Source: Hypholoma sublateritium FD-334 SS-4
Taxonomy: Eukaryota > Basidiomycota > Agaricomycetes > Agaricales > Strophariaceae
NCBI GenBank assembly: GCA_000827495.1
Contig: KN817557.1
Location: 167,180-223,854 of the forward strand
Direction: 5' to 3'
Length of the DNA: 56,675 nt
Shown here: positions 21,877 to 36,303 of the stretch, piece after piece
How positions within the stretch are numbered: the first letter of the stretch is position 1
How the letters are laid out: each line of letters begins with the position of its first letter
The notes under the pieces: model-generated
Seen by the model: the letters and a program-made list of their open reading frames with translations, nothing else
Told to the model about the DNA's origin: nothing
Database searches by the model: none
Translations under genes and position numbers: made by a program

Positions 21877-24800
21877 GTTTAACCACGTTCGATAGCAATG
21901 TGGGGAACTATCTAGGCGCGATCGAATGAGATAATATTATCGTGACGTCATGTATTAGAGGTGAAATGTTTGTTCAAGTCTTTTTAGGCCGATTTTCGCA
22001 TGGATATAGGCGTAGTTCTGGTACTAATTCCGTAGTAGACAACAGGATCACACACCGTTGACATAAATTTCGCCTCAAGCTCTTCGGCATTTCATTAACG
22101 TACGCGCGTCCTACTGCCGCCCCGCCGCGTCGTCCCTGTAGCCGTACGCTTGCGAGTCGCTCTTAAGCAGCCCCTAGCAGCCCTCGGGCCTCAGGCCCCG
22201 ACAATGGACGCGCGGCGTGGTGCCTGGCAGTGAAATTTGAATTATTTATACCTTTCATCCCAGCCTTATCGATTTATCAACGGGTGAACAGTAGTAAGCA
22301 CGTATTATCGTTCTATGGGATTGGTTAACTTTAACTGTCGAGGCAAGCATTGACCGTCCGGGTGATCGCATGATAGAAGGTACATGTAACTTTAGACAGA
22401 ATTGTATTCAGGTCGACGATCATATGACAAGTCTTGAGCTTGAAGCTTGACTACTTAGTACTTAACGGTAGTACCTTATTTACACTGCATAGGGGGCACT
22501 GATCCGGCCGCCCACCTACCTCTTTCAAGCGATAGGCGATGGGGGAATAAAAGTGGTCTGTGGCGCACACAGGTAGATTACGTCCCCTGTACAGTAGCAC
22601 GTCAGTTGCTCATCTTGTGATATAAGGAAACAGAAGAAACACACAATCACCGACGCCGAGAAACCGAGCTTAGATTCAGCCTCGCTTTCTAATCTGGAAT
22701 TTCTCTTTTCTCAGATGTTTCTAGTGGACCGGGATCAGACACTCAGCCTTTTCCTCCAACCAATTACGCGCTAGACAGAATGGGGTCTTCTGCATGAGAT
22801 ATATGATAGGGCCCGAGCCTTCTTTTTACAGAGAAAAAGACAGATATCAGAGCTAAAAGTAGCATACAGTGCAGGATTATCGTACCGCATGTAGTGTGGT
22901 GAGCTGGAGGGGTCTCCCGCGTGTCACTAGGATGGAGGGCGAGAGGTGCGAGACGCGATTACAGGGTATGTCCCTCGTGTTTACAGGAACCAAAGCTAAC
23001 ACGGATGTTAGCCAAGATAAACACAGGCGCCGGGTCGTCGATGAGGTAAGGGCAGGACCGAGATATTCAGATAAGTGAAGCAGGAAGTATGTATAGCGAC
23101 GAGAACCCCAGCGCGCAAGGCGCCAGCAGCAGCGAGGAGTAATTTAGATAGCTCGCCGCCAGCGCTAAGGACATATATAGGCATGCGTGCGACTGCGGAT
23201 GATAAGGACCATGCTGGAGCAGTGGAAGGGCGAAACGCGCCTGTTACGCTGCAATGGGCGCGGCGCAGGATGATGGCACTGTACATTGTCATGCACAAGC
23301 TGTGTCCCTAAGAACCCGCGTATTTGCGGGCACTCGCCCGGCATACAAGGGCATACAGCGCTGTGTTCCGGAGAGGGTGGTACTGCCGAGCAGCGAGCAG
23401 GTGAGGGAGCATGGGGTACGACATTGCACTGAACGATTACGGACGATGGCGCACGCCAAAGACACGGGGGACAAGTGAGGATGGACAATAGAACTAGCTT
23501 GGTCCCCGGCGCTTAAAACAAGCTGCGGGAGGATTGAATCTGGATCTATGGCGAATAGTGCAGGACGCGCTAAGGGAAAGACGTTCATTATTTCATGTTT
23601 ATTCCCTACAAGTATGCGGCCAACAGCAGCGCGAGCACACGGGGGAACGAATTGTACGCATCCCCGCCGGCGCAACGGACACAGGAGAGCACAATAGTGG
23701 CGATAGATGGGGATGATAGGGAGGGATGAACACCCCGGAAGGCGAACTGAGCATCCAGAGATGACGACCGCACCAAATGCTCGGTACTGCTTTTCGGGGG
23801 TCTGCGTTGCGGGAACTGGTGGACCCGCCCGAAAGCGCAGTTGTCGAAGGAAAAAGTGGCGGACGCGTTAAAAAACCGCGACTCGTGAACGTCAGCTTCG
23901 TTCGAGATTTGGACCGCGAAACTGCGAATGTGTGGATCCTATGCAGGGGGAAGGCGGGATGGAGAGGCAGACAGACGGATGCGCTAGGACCGTTACTGGA
24001 GGGAAACACGGGCAGCAATCAGCGGCGAACAAAAGAGCGAGCTGAAAAACCATGCATGTCAAGTAACAATACTTTGCAGGATGTGAGTAAGAGAGGCGGA
24101 AACAACGATGCTTGGCCCGATAGGAGAAAATTCGTCGTACCGCAGGCTTTCCTGCCATCCATGCCATTCTTTAACTTTAAGGTTATTGTGCCGCTCCAGT
24201 GCATAGCTGAACGGCGTGTAAGAACTGACATGTGTTATGAATATCGGCAGGAGCTCGTGTGTCCGGTCACTAGTTTAACAACAAGTTCAATAACAACAAC
24301 AAGGATTTATACAGAACACGTACCTCCTGCCCACCACTTAGCACCGAGACGTCGTCGTGGCAGGATTTTGACTTCGACTCTGTCATAGGTACCATCCGTG
24401 GAAACAATACATGCTAAAATCAAAAGATCTGCGGACTGAGATTAGAAGATGAAAGGTAGAAAAAGAGAGCGCTCTTGACGGTGAAGCGTACCAGGTCAAT
24501 GTGTCGCGACTCGCCGGTCGATGGTCGCCCGGAAGATCATGCCACCATCAACTATGGACTGTCATACCATGAGTCATAGGCGCCGCGCAGTGCAGAACAA
24601 GGTTTCCAGTGATGAATTCAACTTCGAGAGCACTGCGAATTAGTGGTACATCGACGTGATACCAACGTGTCGAGCAAGTGTCGAGACAATGTTTGGACAA
24701 TGTTTTGACAATTGTTGACTAGGAGAACGGTGGTCGGGCCAGGCGCGCTATTTCGCACTCCGACAGAAGACAGTCCGAGGCGGCTCCGGGCTAATCTTGT

Positions 24801-24904
24801 TTTTCACAAAAAGCAACACAAAAGTCAAAGAAAAACTGAGGACTGAATATACTATTATAAGCACAAGAAAAAATATTCATACCAGTGTAAGAATGCTTTC
24901 AAAT
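21877..24904. other. Gene-poor 3 kb gap
   Basis: No credible gene is seen. Open frames at 22.9-24.4 kb lie on both strands with no recognisable motif. A short stretch at about 22785-22812 resembles, in reverse, the aldo-keto-reductase codons for LMQKTP and may be a relic. The rest looks like unique, diverged sequence. Confidence 0.45.
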
Positions 24905-26784
24905 TCACGGGGTATTGAGTAATGCATACCCCCAACCATCCTCGCGTAACAACCTTTCAATCAATTTCATACCTTCCATCACTTTCTCCTCTTCGAGTCT
25001 TTGCCCTACAACCTGGACCCCAACCGGAAGCCCGTGCATAGCGTCAGAGCTGTAGTCCACGTATGCACCACGCTCAACTGCATTACTGGGCTTGAATGTA
25101 CTTGGAAGGCTGTCCAATTCGCGATCCACCCGAGTGACGGGCAATACACCAGCCGAGTAATCCAACTAGAAAATAATAATCAGCAATGCAAAGCTTGGTG
25201 GGTTTCAAAAGAAATCGTCCACCAAATTAAACAAGAAGCTGTATCCACAAGACGAAAAACCATTCTTCATGCCTCCATGTGGGACGGCAGGCAGTGCGTT
25301 CGGGACAGTGAGTACAAAATCGAGCTCGGCGTCCTTCCAGAACTCCCACCACTTGAGCTTGTACGCCTCCCTCTTAGCCACGAGGGGCCAGAAATTTACA
25401 ACGCTCTTCTCGTGCCAACCCTCGAGAAGTCCAGCGTATGTCTTATCGCGCCGGATGTAGCGCACATACCAAGTGTATATAGAGCGGATAAACGAGGGGA
25501 GTCGGAACATGCGCATCGCCTGCACCATTCCTGGATCATTGGACTCGAAGAAGCTTAGAGGGGCGGTTGCCGTCTTTCCGCCATCAGCAAGGAGGAGGCT
25601 CGAGGCGAGTTTCAGCGCGTCGTATGGGCTGGGAGGCGAGCTGACCATACAATTTGATTTCTTGTCGTGCGAGTAGGAGGTTTAGGGTACTCACATGTCT
25701 ATAACCTGGTGTCCGTGTTCGATGAGAGCATTGGCCACCATTTCCAAAGCGCGCCTGCAAGCAGGGGAAGGCGTCACCACCCCGTCGTTCCACATTACCC
25801 CCCACTTCAGCGGCTTCGACGACAGATCGACGTCACGCCACGGAATAGGCAGCACGGAGTGGTCATACTTCCACGGCTGCATGCTCATGATTGCCTTCCA
25901 GAAATAATCCAGATCTTCCAGCGTCCTCGCCATAGGCGAATAGACCGGCGCGACGCCTTCTTGGCCTGGCATGCTCGTACTGCTCCCCGTTTTCAGAAAC
26001 CGCCCTACAGACGCTTTGATGGAGTACACGCCCGAATAGTGTGCAGGCACGCGCACGGAACCCGCAACATCAGTCCCGATACCAATGCGCGATCCGCCAT
26101 ATGCAAGCAGCGCGGCTTCCCCGCCGCTGGATCCGCCCGGGGAGTGCGTCTGCTTGTGTGGGTTGGTCGTGCGCCCGAAGACATCTGAGGCAGACTCGAA
26201 AGATAGGAGCGTGATGGGCACGTTGGTCTTCACGAACGGGACCGCGCCCGCATCCCGGAGCAGACGCACAAGGGCAGAGTCATTCTCTGCCGGCCTGCCC
26301 ACCCAGGCGGAATATCCGATGCATCCGTCCCAACCCCGCACGCCGACGGTCTGGGTAAACGTCATTCAGCATGGCTGCGTAACAGGGGAAGGACGATTAC
26401 TTACATCCTTCAAGCTGACTGGCATTCCAGCAAGCGGGCCATTCCTATTGCACTCTTTTGCCCAAACGAGCGCGTCGGTGAGCATGACCTCTGTCAAGCA
26501 ATTGGTCTCCTCGTGGGCTTTCAAGGCCTTCTTTCCGTAGGTTGTCAAGATCTCTATGGGATCATGAGCTCCGGATGACACTTCCGTGACCAGTAACTGC
26601 ACTGGCAGCTCGAGGATATGTTCGTCGTGCTCATCAATCGGTTCATGGAATTCGGATGGCAATTCCTTGATCCTCGTTCGGCGCTCTTCCTGCTTTCGAT
26701 GGCTAGGATACAATTAGGCCAGGATTGCAACTGAACATAGGAGGCGTACCATGCTTGACGGTGGGCTAGCCAAGCAAAGAGCAT
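24905..26784 (-). CDS. Amidase-signature hydrolase 2
   Basis: Second fungal amidase, in the same broad family as the gene at 15075 but clearly diverged from it. Exons read from MLFAWLAHRQA at 26784, through a small intron, into CHRKQEERRTRIKELP. Then come VSLKD (catalytic Lys) joined to TVGVRGWDGCIGYSAW, PGGSSGGEAALLAYGG (middle Ser) and GTDVAGSVRVPAHYSG (nucleophile Ser). The C-terminal half has SPPSPYDALKLASSLLLADG, KLKWWEFWKDAELDFVLTVP, PHGGMKNGFSSCGYSFLFNL and LDYSAGVLPVTRVDREL, ending in LREDGWGYALLNTP. All three catalytic residues are intact and all introns (for example the one between NL and LDYS near 25200) are GT-AG. About 560 residues; substrate unknown. It is divergent from the xylose-reductase-like gene. 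Confidence 0.88.
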
Positions 26785-27611
26785 GGTGGGTTCAAGTTGT
26801 GCGGTTCAGAGACATCAAGCATCACAGGCCATCACACGTGGAAATGCACCCGAGCCTCCATATCTCAGGACCCTATGTATGTTGGGAATCCTGGCGTGCC
26901 GATTGGTACACAGTCATGGTGAGAACGCTGGTGTATTTTTTGAAAGGCACTACACCTTTCCATGAATACCTTTGACTGCGCTTTAATAGTTCGTGTACGT
27001 GAGAGACCGAAGTGGATTTGGGAGCCAAAGAAAGTGAATAATTCTCTTCTATAGGGAGAGGGGTTGGAGAGGGGTTATTCAGAAACCTACTCTCTACATC
27101 AAGTTGGTCTACATATTTCAATAGATTTCAATTAAATACCAGTCGGTCATGGGCCGGGCCGTCACTGGTGGCGCGAGATTGTGGCATTGTTGCAACTTGT
27201 CCAAAAGCACATTTTTTCCTTACAATTACTGTATGTAAGTAGTTGGATATCTTGACAACTTTCTATATGTTTGGTGGCTTCAATTTGGCTTCAATGAGTT
27301 GATGGTGTGTCAGGCCGCCCCACCGGAAACCTGGGAATCTGAACAAAATCTTTGTAGGAGCCCTCCCTTTCCCCCCATTAGAATTATTCCAACCAACTGC
27401 CAACAAAGTACAAGAGAGACCCCCTGAGAGTCTCTAAGAGTACGTCTGGTCCGGGGAAATAGTTCACGCGATGGTATCATAATTGATGTCCGCGATTTCA
27501 TCGAAGCTTCTCCGGCGAGACGACGGGCCGGCTGCCCGTCCTTTAAGTACTTCATTTGCGGGCGGGGAGGCTCTCATCCCCCTTTACCCCACAAATACCA
27601 CTCCAGGCACA
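26785..27611. other. Divergent intergenic region amidase 2 / xylose reductase
   Basis: Promoters of the two flanking enzyme genes lie here. A small direct repeat, GGAGAGGGGTT, occurs at about 27055-27075. No coding region is seen. Confidence 0.4.
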
Positions 27612-28800
27612 ATGGTCAACGTCCCCAAAGTCAAACTCAACAACGGAAACGAGATCCCTCTCCTGGGGTAAGTATCGCCAATTAGCGCGAGTCAGGGTTT
27701 GATAAGATGCTGATCAGATAACACAGATTCGGTCTCTGGAAAGTCACCGAGAACACGGCAGATGTTGTCTACAACGCGATCAAGGCTGGATACAGGTTGT
27801 TCGATGGCGCATTCGGTACGCTCGACCGTGATTCCAGCGCGATCGCGATTAATTGTTAATGATCTTCAGATTATGGCAATGAGAAGGAGGCCGGCAAAGG
27901 CGTCAAGCGCGCCATCGACGAGGGTATTGTGAAGCGTGAGGAGCTCACTATTGTCTCCAAGCTCTGGAACACTTTCCACGAGAAGGAGCGCGTCGAGCCC
28001 ATTGTCCGCCAGCAGCTCGAATGGTGGGGACTTGAGTGAGTCTCGTTCTATCTTTATTTTAATCTAATATTCTAACGCGCAAAATAGGTACTTCGATGTC
28101 TTCTACGTCCACTTCCCCGTGGCCCTCCAATACGTTGACCCCAAGGATAGCTATCCATCTGGATGGCAAAACCTTGAGGGCAAAGTTGTCCAAAGCAAGG
28201 CCACCATCCAGGAGACCTGGACCGCGATGGAGCACATCGCCGACCTCGGCCTCGCCAAGTCCATTGCCGTCTCCAACTTCCAGGGTGCACTGCTCATGGA
28301 TCTCTTGCGCTACGCGCGCATCCGTCCTGCCCTCCTCCAGGTTGAGATCCACCCCTACCTCGCCCAGACCGAGCTTGTCGAATACGCCCAGCTAGAAGGC
28401 ATTACTGTCAACGCTTACTCTTCGTTCGGCCCTCAGTCCTTTATTGAGCTCAAGTGGGACAAGGCCACGGAGTGCCCCCCTCTATTCCAGCACCCCGTAG
28501 TCGGTGCTATCGCTGAGAAGCACGGAAAGACGGCCGCACAGGTGCTCCTGCGCTGGTCGACGCAACGCAATATCATTGTTATTCCCAAAGCCACCAGGGC
28601 GGATCTCGTTCTGCAAAATCTGGAATCCCTCACCTTCGATCTCAGTCCCGAAGAACTCAAGCAAATCACCGCATTGAACCGCAACCTGAGGTTCAACAAC
28701 CCTCCTGACGTGAGTTTTTGATTGGTTTTTAAATATCCTGGTACTTAAATGAAAACCATGCTACCTCTAGTACCTCGGCGTTCTGCACATTTTCGCTTAG
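27612..28800 (+). CDS. Xylose-reductase-like aldo-keto reductase
   Basis: NAD(P)H-dependent aldose/D-xylose reductase-like enzyme of the AKR2 group, converting pentoses to pentitols. Exons run from [19 protein letters not shown], through GT-AG introns of ordinary size, to [13 protein letters not shown] at 28800, about 323 residues, the usual length. The catalytic Tyr with its Asp pair is in [15 protein letters not shown], the Lys in [11 protein letters not shown] and the His in [23 protein letters not shown] and [17 protein letters not shown] are further family motifs. In the last of these, the usual IPKSN...R cofactor phosphate-contact pattern is altered (Lys kept, Ser to Ala, Asn to Thr, Arg absent), so cofactor preference may differ. 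DGAF replaces the more usual DGAC. Confidence 0.9.
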
Positions 28801-29614
28801 AGCGGTCGACCTTCTCTATACGCAGACAACATGTATATTTATATATCTCGGTGAAATAGTCAATGCAGATTATATCCAATCACGATCAAGGTCGAATCGA
28901 TCGCTGTGTTGAGTACACTACTCAAGATGCAGGGTATAATTTAGTAGCGAGCTTTACAATATGGCTTTCAAGATAGGGGTGTGTATACGTTCGAGGATTC
29001 AATACTACTTATGGCTTGCAAACCTGCACGATGGCATCTCTCGTTACATCACCCTCAAATAAGTAAACATGTCTTTATTTCCACTGGCTACGCAGCCACA
29101 AGAAAACGGACCTGATAGGTATCACAGGCTCTCGGCGTCCAATTCAACGACACCACCTGATAACGGTTAATTTACTTCCAGCTCGGAACTTCCTTGCCAA
29201 TAAACCTTAGGCTGATGATTGCTTTTATTCCTTCCTGCCAAAATAAAAGTTCCGCGGTGAATTTACTTACGATTAACGAAAGCACCAATAACGCATCAAG
29301 AAGAAAAATCTCTGTGCGGGAACAGTGTCAAATCTGCACATCGAAGCAACATCGAAGTAGGCCGGCTGAGGCCGCGGAGTCCGGCCCGGCAGATATCATT
29401 GAGTTTGACCGTATTTACTTCCAAAGCCAATACACCGAAAATCCGAGTCGGCGCTTCACCGTGACGTCGCGTCTTCAACTCATTCTTTCCGACGAGTCGC
29501 TGCATAAGCCCTAGGCTTAACTTGCATACTGAGGACCACATAGAAGTACTGAAAAGTACTTTGGCCCTCTTTGCCTACTCTCCAACTCTTTTCTTCGCTT
29601 TCCGTTAACACGCA
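28801..29614. other. Intergenic region
   Basis: Contains the 3' flank of the reductase and the promoter of the mS33 gene. Open frames here show no motif. Nothing else is seen. Confidence 0.4.
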
Positions 29615-30015
29615 ATGGCCGCCTTCATAACCCCTTCTCGCTTGGCGAGCCTCAAACAGCTACGCTGCAGCATATTCCAAACGTCGTACAACCCCCAGAG
29701 TCTGCGGACCGGCGCTAAATACCTGCGGCGGCGTCTGCGCGGACCATCGATGGTCGGCTACTATCCGGAATCATTCGACATTCCCCAGATCATGAGGCAG
29801 AACAAGTGGCTGGAGATGGTGGACGAGGACGAGGAGGAGCGTCTCATGGACATCGTGGATCGGAAGAAGAGAGGAAAGGGCACGCCGAAGAAGGCGAAGA
29901 CGCCAGGTGCGTACAACTATCATTTGCGTCGGCTCTGCTCAGGGCTGGTTGGCGGGGTACTGACAACGTTTCCTTGTTCATAGAGGAGAGCAGGAGGTTG
30001 ACCAAGAGGAGGTAA
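29615..30015 (+). CDS. MRPS33: Mitochondrial small ribosomal subunit protein mS33
   Basis: Small mitoribosomal protein mS33 (Rsm27/MRPS33 family). Two exons, 29615-29906 and 29984-30015, 107 residues, the usual size. Family pattern: SLKQLRCSIFQTSYNP, then RTGAKYLRRRLRGPSMVGYY (the G-x-K-x-L-R-x-R-L-x-G-P core) and a basic end ESRRLTKRR. The last ten codons lie in a second exon; without it the frame runs into unrelated residues. The basic N-terminus is consistent with mitochondrial import. Confidence 0.9.
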
Positions 30016-30780
30016 TAGTAATAGGGTACCCAACAGCAAGGAGGCTCGCGCATAGCGGTATCTACCTCTAACTTCCGAGTCGGCATTTGGGTATTTTGTT
30101 CCGCCGAGACATCTGTGGTATAATCATTTCTTCCTCACGCCGTCATATGTTGTCCTGGAAAAAAGATACGGCTGCTGTGAGGAATAGAACAAACTTGCAC
30201 TAGAAGTTGATGCCAGCTTGGTTTGTCCTCTCCTCATTTGACAGAAAGACGACCACCACACTTTTGTTTAATTTCGTCACAGGCAGCATTACTACGAGCT
30301 CACGTCGGTTTCACATTCTGGAGCTGGGAAACCACAACATTCGAATCTGACTCTACTGGACGAGTCTGGATCCCAGATTCAAAACTCACACCATGTTTCG
30401 CGGACTTCTCCCAAGATGGTCCCTGGAAGAGAATGCTGATTTAGATCTCCGAAGTGCCTTCCATTTTTCTGGACACGAAAGCTAGAAGAGACATGCGACA
30501 AGTACTACGACCAACATAGTGAACAGCACTGCCTGATACGCTTTGAAGGGAAGCCGTGGGTGATGGGCCTCCCATGATCCAACATCAAAACAGCCCTCTC
30601 GAAACGGCGTTCCTAGCAATGACGGGCTTCCATCTACCCTAGGGTACTGCATAGCGGTACTTCTTATACACCCCAGATTAAATGATCTGATGTGTTAAAT
30701 AATTCACAGGTGACCGCTAAAATATGATCCCGCCTAGCATTGGCTCCGCGCAGACGAAAGTTGAACAAATAAAAAATTCA
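30016..30780. other. Convergent 3' intergenic region
   Basis: The mS33 gene and the gene ending at 30781 meet here. No gene or strong repeat is seen. Confidence 0.4.
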
Positions 30781-33290
30781 TCACGGTATCCTCCACATAG
30801 CAATGCCACTCCTATCAGCATCAAGTTCCTTTCTGGCGTCCTTGCTCTCTTTGCTGCGTATTGCCGCGGCAACGAGAAGCGTAATCGCATCTTTGAGCGC
30901 CTCTTTTGCCCTGCCACTAGCATCACCGTCGCCATTTGCGGACTTTTCATTCCCCTCGGCGCTCTCTTCGTGTTCCGTGAGCGCGCCCGTGCTGCCGACA
31001 GCCCCATTTGTATCTTCTGGGCTCGCAACGACGACGCGCGCCCAGTCGATACACAGGTCCACAAATTCAAAGACAATGTCCACCACGCCCTCGAACTTCC
31101 CGCCCGGGCTGCGCGCGCCGTCTGCCGCCGGCAGCACAATTTCCCATAATTGTGCGAGTGTCATGCCGTCCCAGGCGACGAGCGGCGCGCCGGACTTCAC
31201 GGGGACGACGAGCGCAGGGCAGCCATTGAGCAGGATGTAGTTGAGCACGCTCTCCGAGGGCCGCGCGCTCGATGTCCAGAGCGCCCGGTGCGGCCTCAAG
31301 CCGAGCACGGTGATGAGCATGCGGCGCGGCGGGGGTGGGGGCGGGGGCGACGCAAGTGCGGCATCTGGAACCGGCGACGGCGAGCGGGAGCGGTGGAAGA
31401 CAGATGCGAGGTTGGGGATGCTCAGCTCGGAGAGGCCCTTACGGAGCTCGGCGAGTGAAGACGGTTCTGGCTCCGGCGCCGGCACCGGGTCCGGCGCATT
31501 ACAGAGTGCGATGACGGATGCTGCCTCGGCGAGGAGCGTTTCGCCAATGCGGTAGTCGCCTACAGGATCGTTTCCGGAAGCGGAAACATCGTGTGTGGAA
31601 ATAGGCGCCGGCGGAGATAATCAGATTACGGAGTGCGCGCAGCAGGAAACGAACATCATTCGGATGCGGGATGGATATGTGCGAGATGTGCGAGGGGTCG
31701 AGCGGTGCGAAGTCAGTTTGGGGATCTATTCAAAATCGAATCATGATTTACTCGCCTGACAGGAACGGGCCATGACAAAAAATTATGTCAGGTTTCAAGT
31801 TCCTCGGGATGATCGGGCGCCGGCCACTCGCAAAGAGGTATGGCGAAAACCAGCCTTTCTCTACGGCGAGGTAGTCTTTGACGGCGGAAAACAAGGACGA
31901 GTCTCTGATGCACGGGGGAAATATTAATCCCGGATGAAGACGCCGAATAATATTCTACTTGCGTGTGCAAAGAACTGCGATAGAATCCCAGCGCCGCATC
32001 CGACATCGTGTGCTTGTACTTGAGCGTAATCAGGAGCACTTTGACACCCGTCGTTTCGAGCCGTTTGGAGTGGATGGGCACAATATGCTTGATTGGCTTG
32101 TCGAATACGAGGTCGTTCGCGACCCTCACGCTCAGTTCAAAGCCGGTGTGCATCCCCAGTTCGACAAGTATACTGTCTCCTATTGTGGACACAACCATAT
32201 CGGACACGGGGCCCATTCTGTGGGACAGAAAATGTGAAACGTTATATCAGATAAGGCAGAGAAAGAGGGACATCTGCGCCGGGCCGCATGTATGTAGCCT
32301 TTGCAATGGGGCAGGCAAAACAAAATCGACGAACGGCGTTCGAATGAATACAGAATATAGAAGACAGATAAAAACGTACACTGGCGCAGCCACTGCCGCC
32401 ATTCCACCCTATCATATCGCAGCCCGGCAGATTAGTGGTAGATGATGTGCATAGATGCGATGGAGCGCACCGTCGCTGCAATCACTGTGTGTACCACCAG
32501 ATCACGAAAGCGGATGCATGGTAAAAATAACGGCGAGGAGTCGCCCCACTGAGGAGTGAGATCAAACCAAAAAAAAATTAAATCGGTTAGGCGGATCCAG
32601 TGCGCAAGTGGTTAGTATTGCGTAAGTGTTGTATCATGATCGATGTAAAGCGTAGAAAAAAAACATAAGATATCAGTCAAAGATCAAACAGACACACAGA
32701 CTCCGGCAAAACGAGAGGCGTATTCACTCACAGGTGAGAGGCAGATGACATTCGTTCCTGTGGCACGCAGTGTCTCGTAGGACGACATCACGATTCGGCC
32801 TGTCATCGACTGCAGAGAAAGAGGACACGTTAGTTCTCGTGCGCATGCAGTACACCATCTCCCCGCTCATCACGAGCCTTATAGTAAAGACGTATCGCAT
32901 AGTGCAAGAAGGACACAGGATAAAAGCAGGACGCGCAGTGCGCCGCTGACCTGTGGCTGCCCGCCATGTTTGCGAGCACACCCCCCGCGCGTCACGCAAT
33001 GATCTCCATGAAGCGCGAGCGCTGACAGGACCTGGACAGGAAGGCTGTCCGCATGGAGGGCGCGGGACCCACAGTGTTTCCGGCGCTCCGACGTGCGATC
33101 CGGCTGGACGCCGTGGCCGATGAGTTGACCCGCATTCATAGCCAAGCCGAAGCCCAAGGTGTAATCTAAAGGCTGCACTCACTCCAATCAGCTTTCTCAT
33201 GATCCACGGCGCGGCCTTCTCCTCTTCGGCAATGGATGGATCGTGGATAGAGCCCGGGTCAATTGGGCCCAGCGCTGAAGGTTCCGGCAT
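30781..33290 (-). CDS. Conserved-looking multi-exon protein of unknown function
   Basis: I do not recognise the family. The C-terminal exons join well: 32217-31976, 31902-31777, 31725-31630 and 31559-30781, giving SDMVVSTIGDSILVELGMHT, RVANDLVFDKPIKHIVPIHS, FYRNSSLFSAVKDYLAVEKG, DIIFYPQTDFAPLDPSHI and LLRALRDYRIGETLLAEAAS. A proline run (PPPPPPP) precedes a compact domain with MLITVLGLRPHRALWTSSAR, NYILLNGCPALVVPVKSGAP and FEFVDLCIDWARVV; it ends in GIAMWRIP. Upstream, 33290-33183 and 32809-32732 are in phase with each other (MRKLIG joined to SMTGRIVMSSYETLRATGTN). How they connect to 32217 is unresolved, because one or more short exons in 32240-32560 must carry two extra bases. Those upstream introns are unusually long for this window, so two genes are possible. 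Confidence 0.55.
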
Positions 33291-34143
33291 GGTCTTAGTC
33301 CGGAGAAAAGGAAAAGGTGTGGAGAGCAGAAGGGGAGATGTGCGACGCAGAGGCTGCGATGTGGCAGGAAATTATCGGGTGGAAATTGTCGGCAGAAATC
33401 TGTACAGATGTTCAAACGTCAATGTTGCGAGAGATCTGGACGGCGCTATTAAGATTGCATTTGATCATGATCCTGATTGTATGATTACGGGCCTACTTAA
33501 TCGCATTTTTAGCTCGCTATAGGTCCATGCAGAAAGTACTCGAAACCTGCAGTCCTCAAACGTGAACGCCTTCGTCATAAGGAATGGTCTACAACGGGTA
33601 CAAGCCGTTCAAGGATTGGCTGCAATTTTCCAACTGTTGTGTATATTTCTAGGTCAGAAATAATTATAGGGTCGTCGAGCTCGGCCTTTCTCATGAATCC
33701 GATATACATAGCTCAATGCTGTGCCATGTTAGGTCTCAACTCACGGTCAATGTGCAGCTTTACGAGACCGACATTCCAATCAACCCAGCTTTGCAAGAAC
33801 GTTCGAACTTCAGACCAGTTCAGACATGTACCAGTTGCGCATGCAAAGTCAATGCAAAATACAGGTATTTTTCGTTACATTGTGATCTACCACCCTCCTC
33901 CCGAGGCGTTGAGGCCTCTCACCAAGAAGCGACCATCGGGGTTACCCCACGGCGCTCCTGGACCTCACGGCTGCATGAGCCGATCCGTCCCTGCCTGCCC
34001 CCTCCGAGAGCATTAAATACAGACTCTGTTGAACGAATCACGAAACATCCACGCGATGTGTAGGACGTTGAAGATCCCATTCTCCCGTCTATTTGGCGAG
34101 GGCTCGTTGAGGCCGTCGATGACTACGGGCATTGACCACACAT
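33291..34143. other. Intergenic region
   Basis: Upstream region of the gene starting at 33290 and 3' flank of the S-adenosylhomocysteine hydrolase gene. No coding region is convincing. Confidence 0.4.
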
Positions 34144-36076
<1,933 letters not shown>

Positions 36077-36303
36077 TTTGTGAGTGTGGGATGGGGGGAG
36101 GTAGATAAGAGTAACTACTCGTAAAGAATTTGCAGTCGAACGTTTTTGTTTTTCACAAGCAGCACGTGCAATGCCGGCCTTGCCGGAGCAGCCGCGCGAT
36201 GCCGGTCACTAACATTCATCCATCGATCTCATTAGGTAACCAACGATCCCTTCTTGTTCCACTCCTCCTTCTGAACAGCCCGTCGTCTCCTCCTCCCTGG
36301 CTA
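36077..36303. promoter_or_regulatory. Compact bidirectional promoter SAH1 / Som1-like gene
   Basis: Only 227 bases separate the two divergent start codons. The stretch has no clear TATA box for either gene and contains GCACGTGC (36163), an E-box-like palindrome. Shared regulation is inferred from the spacing alone. Confidence 0.5.

Noticed and set aside
23777..24388. 203-codon plus-strand open frame in the gene-poor gap
   Set aside because: No recognisable domain, no promoter or splice support, and an equally open minus strand.
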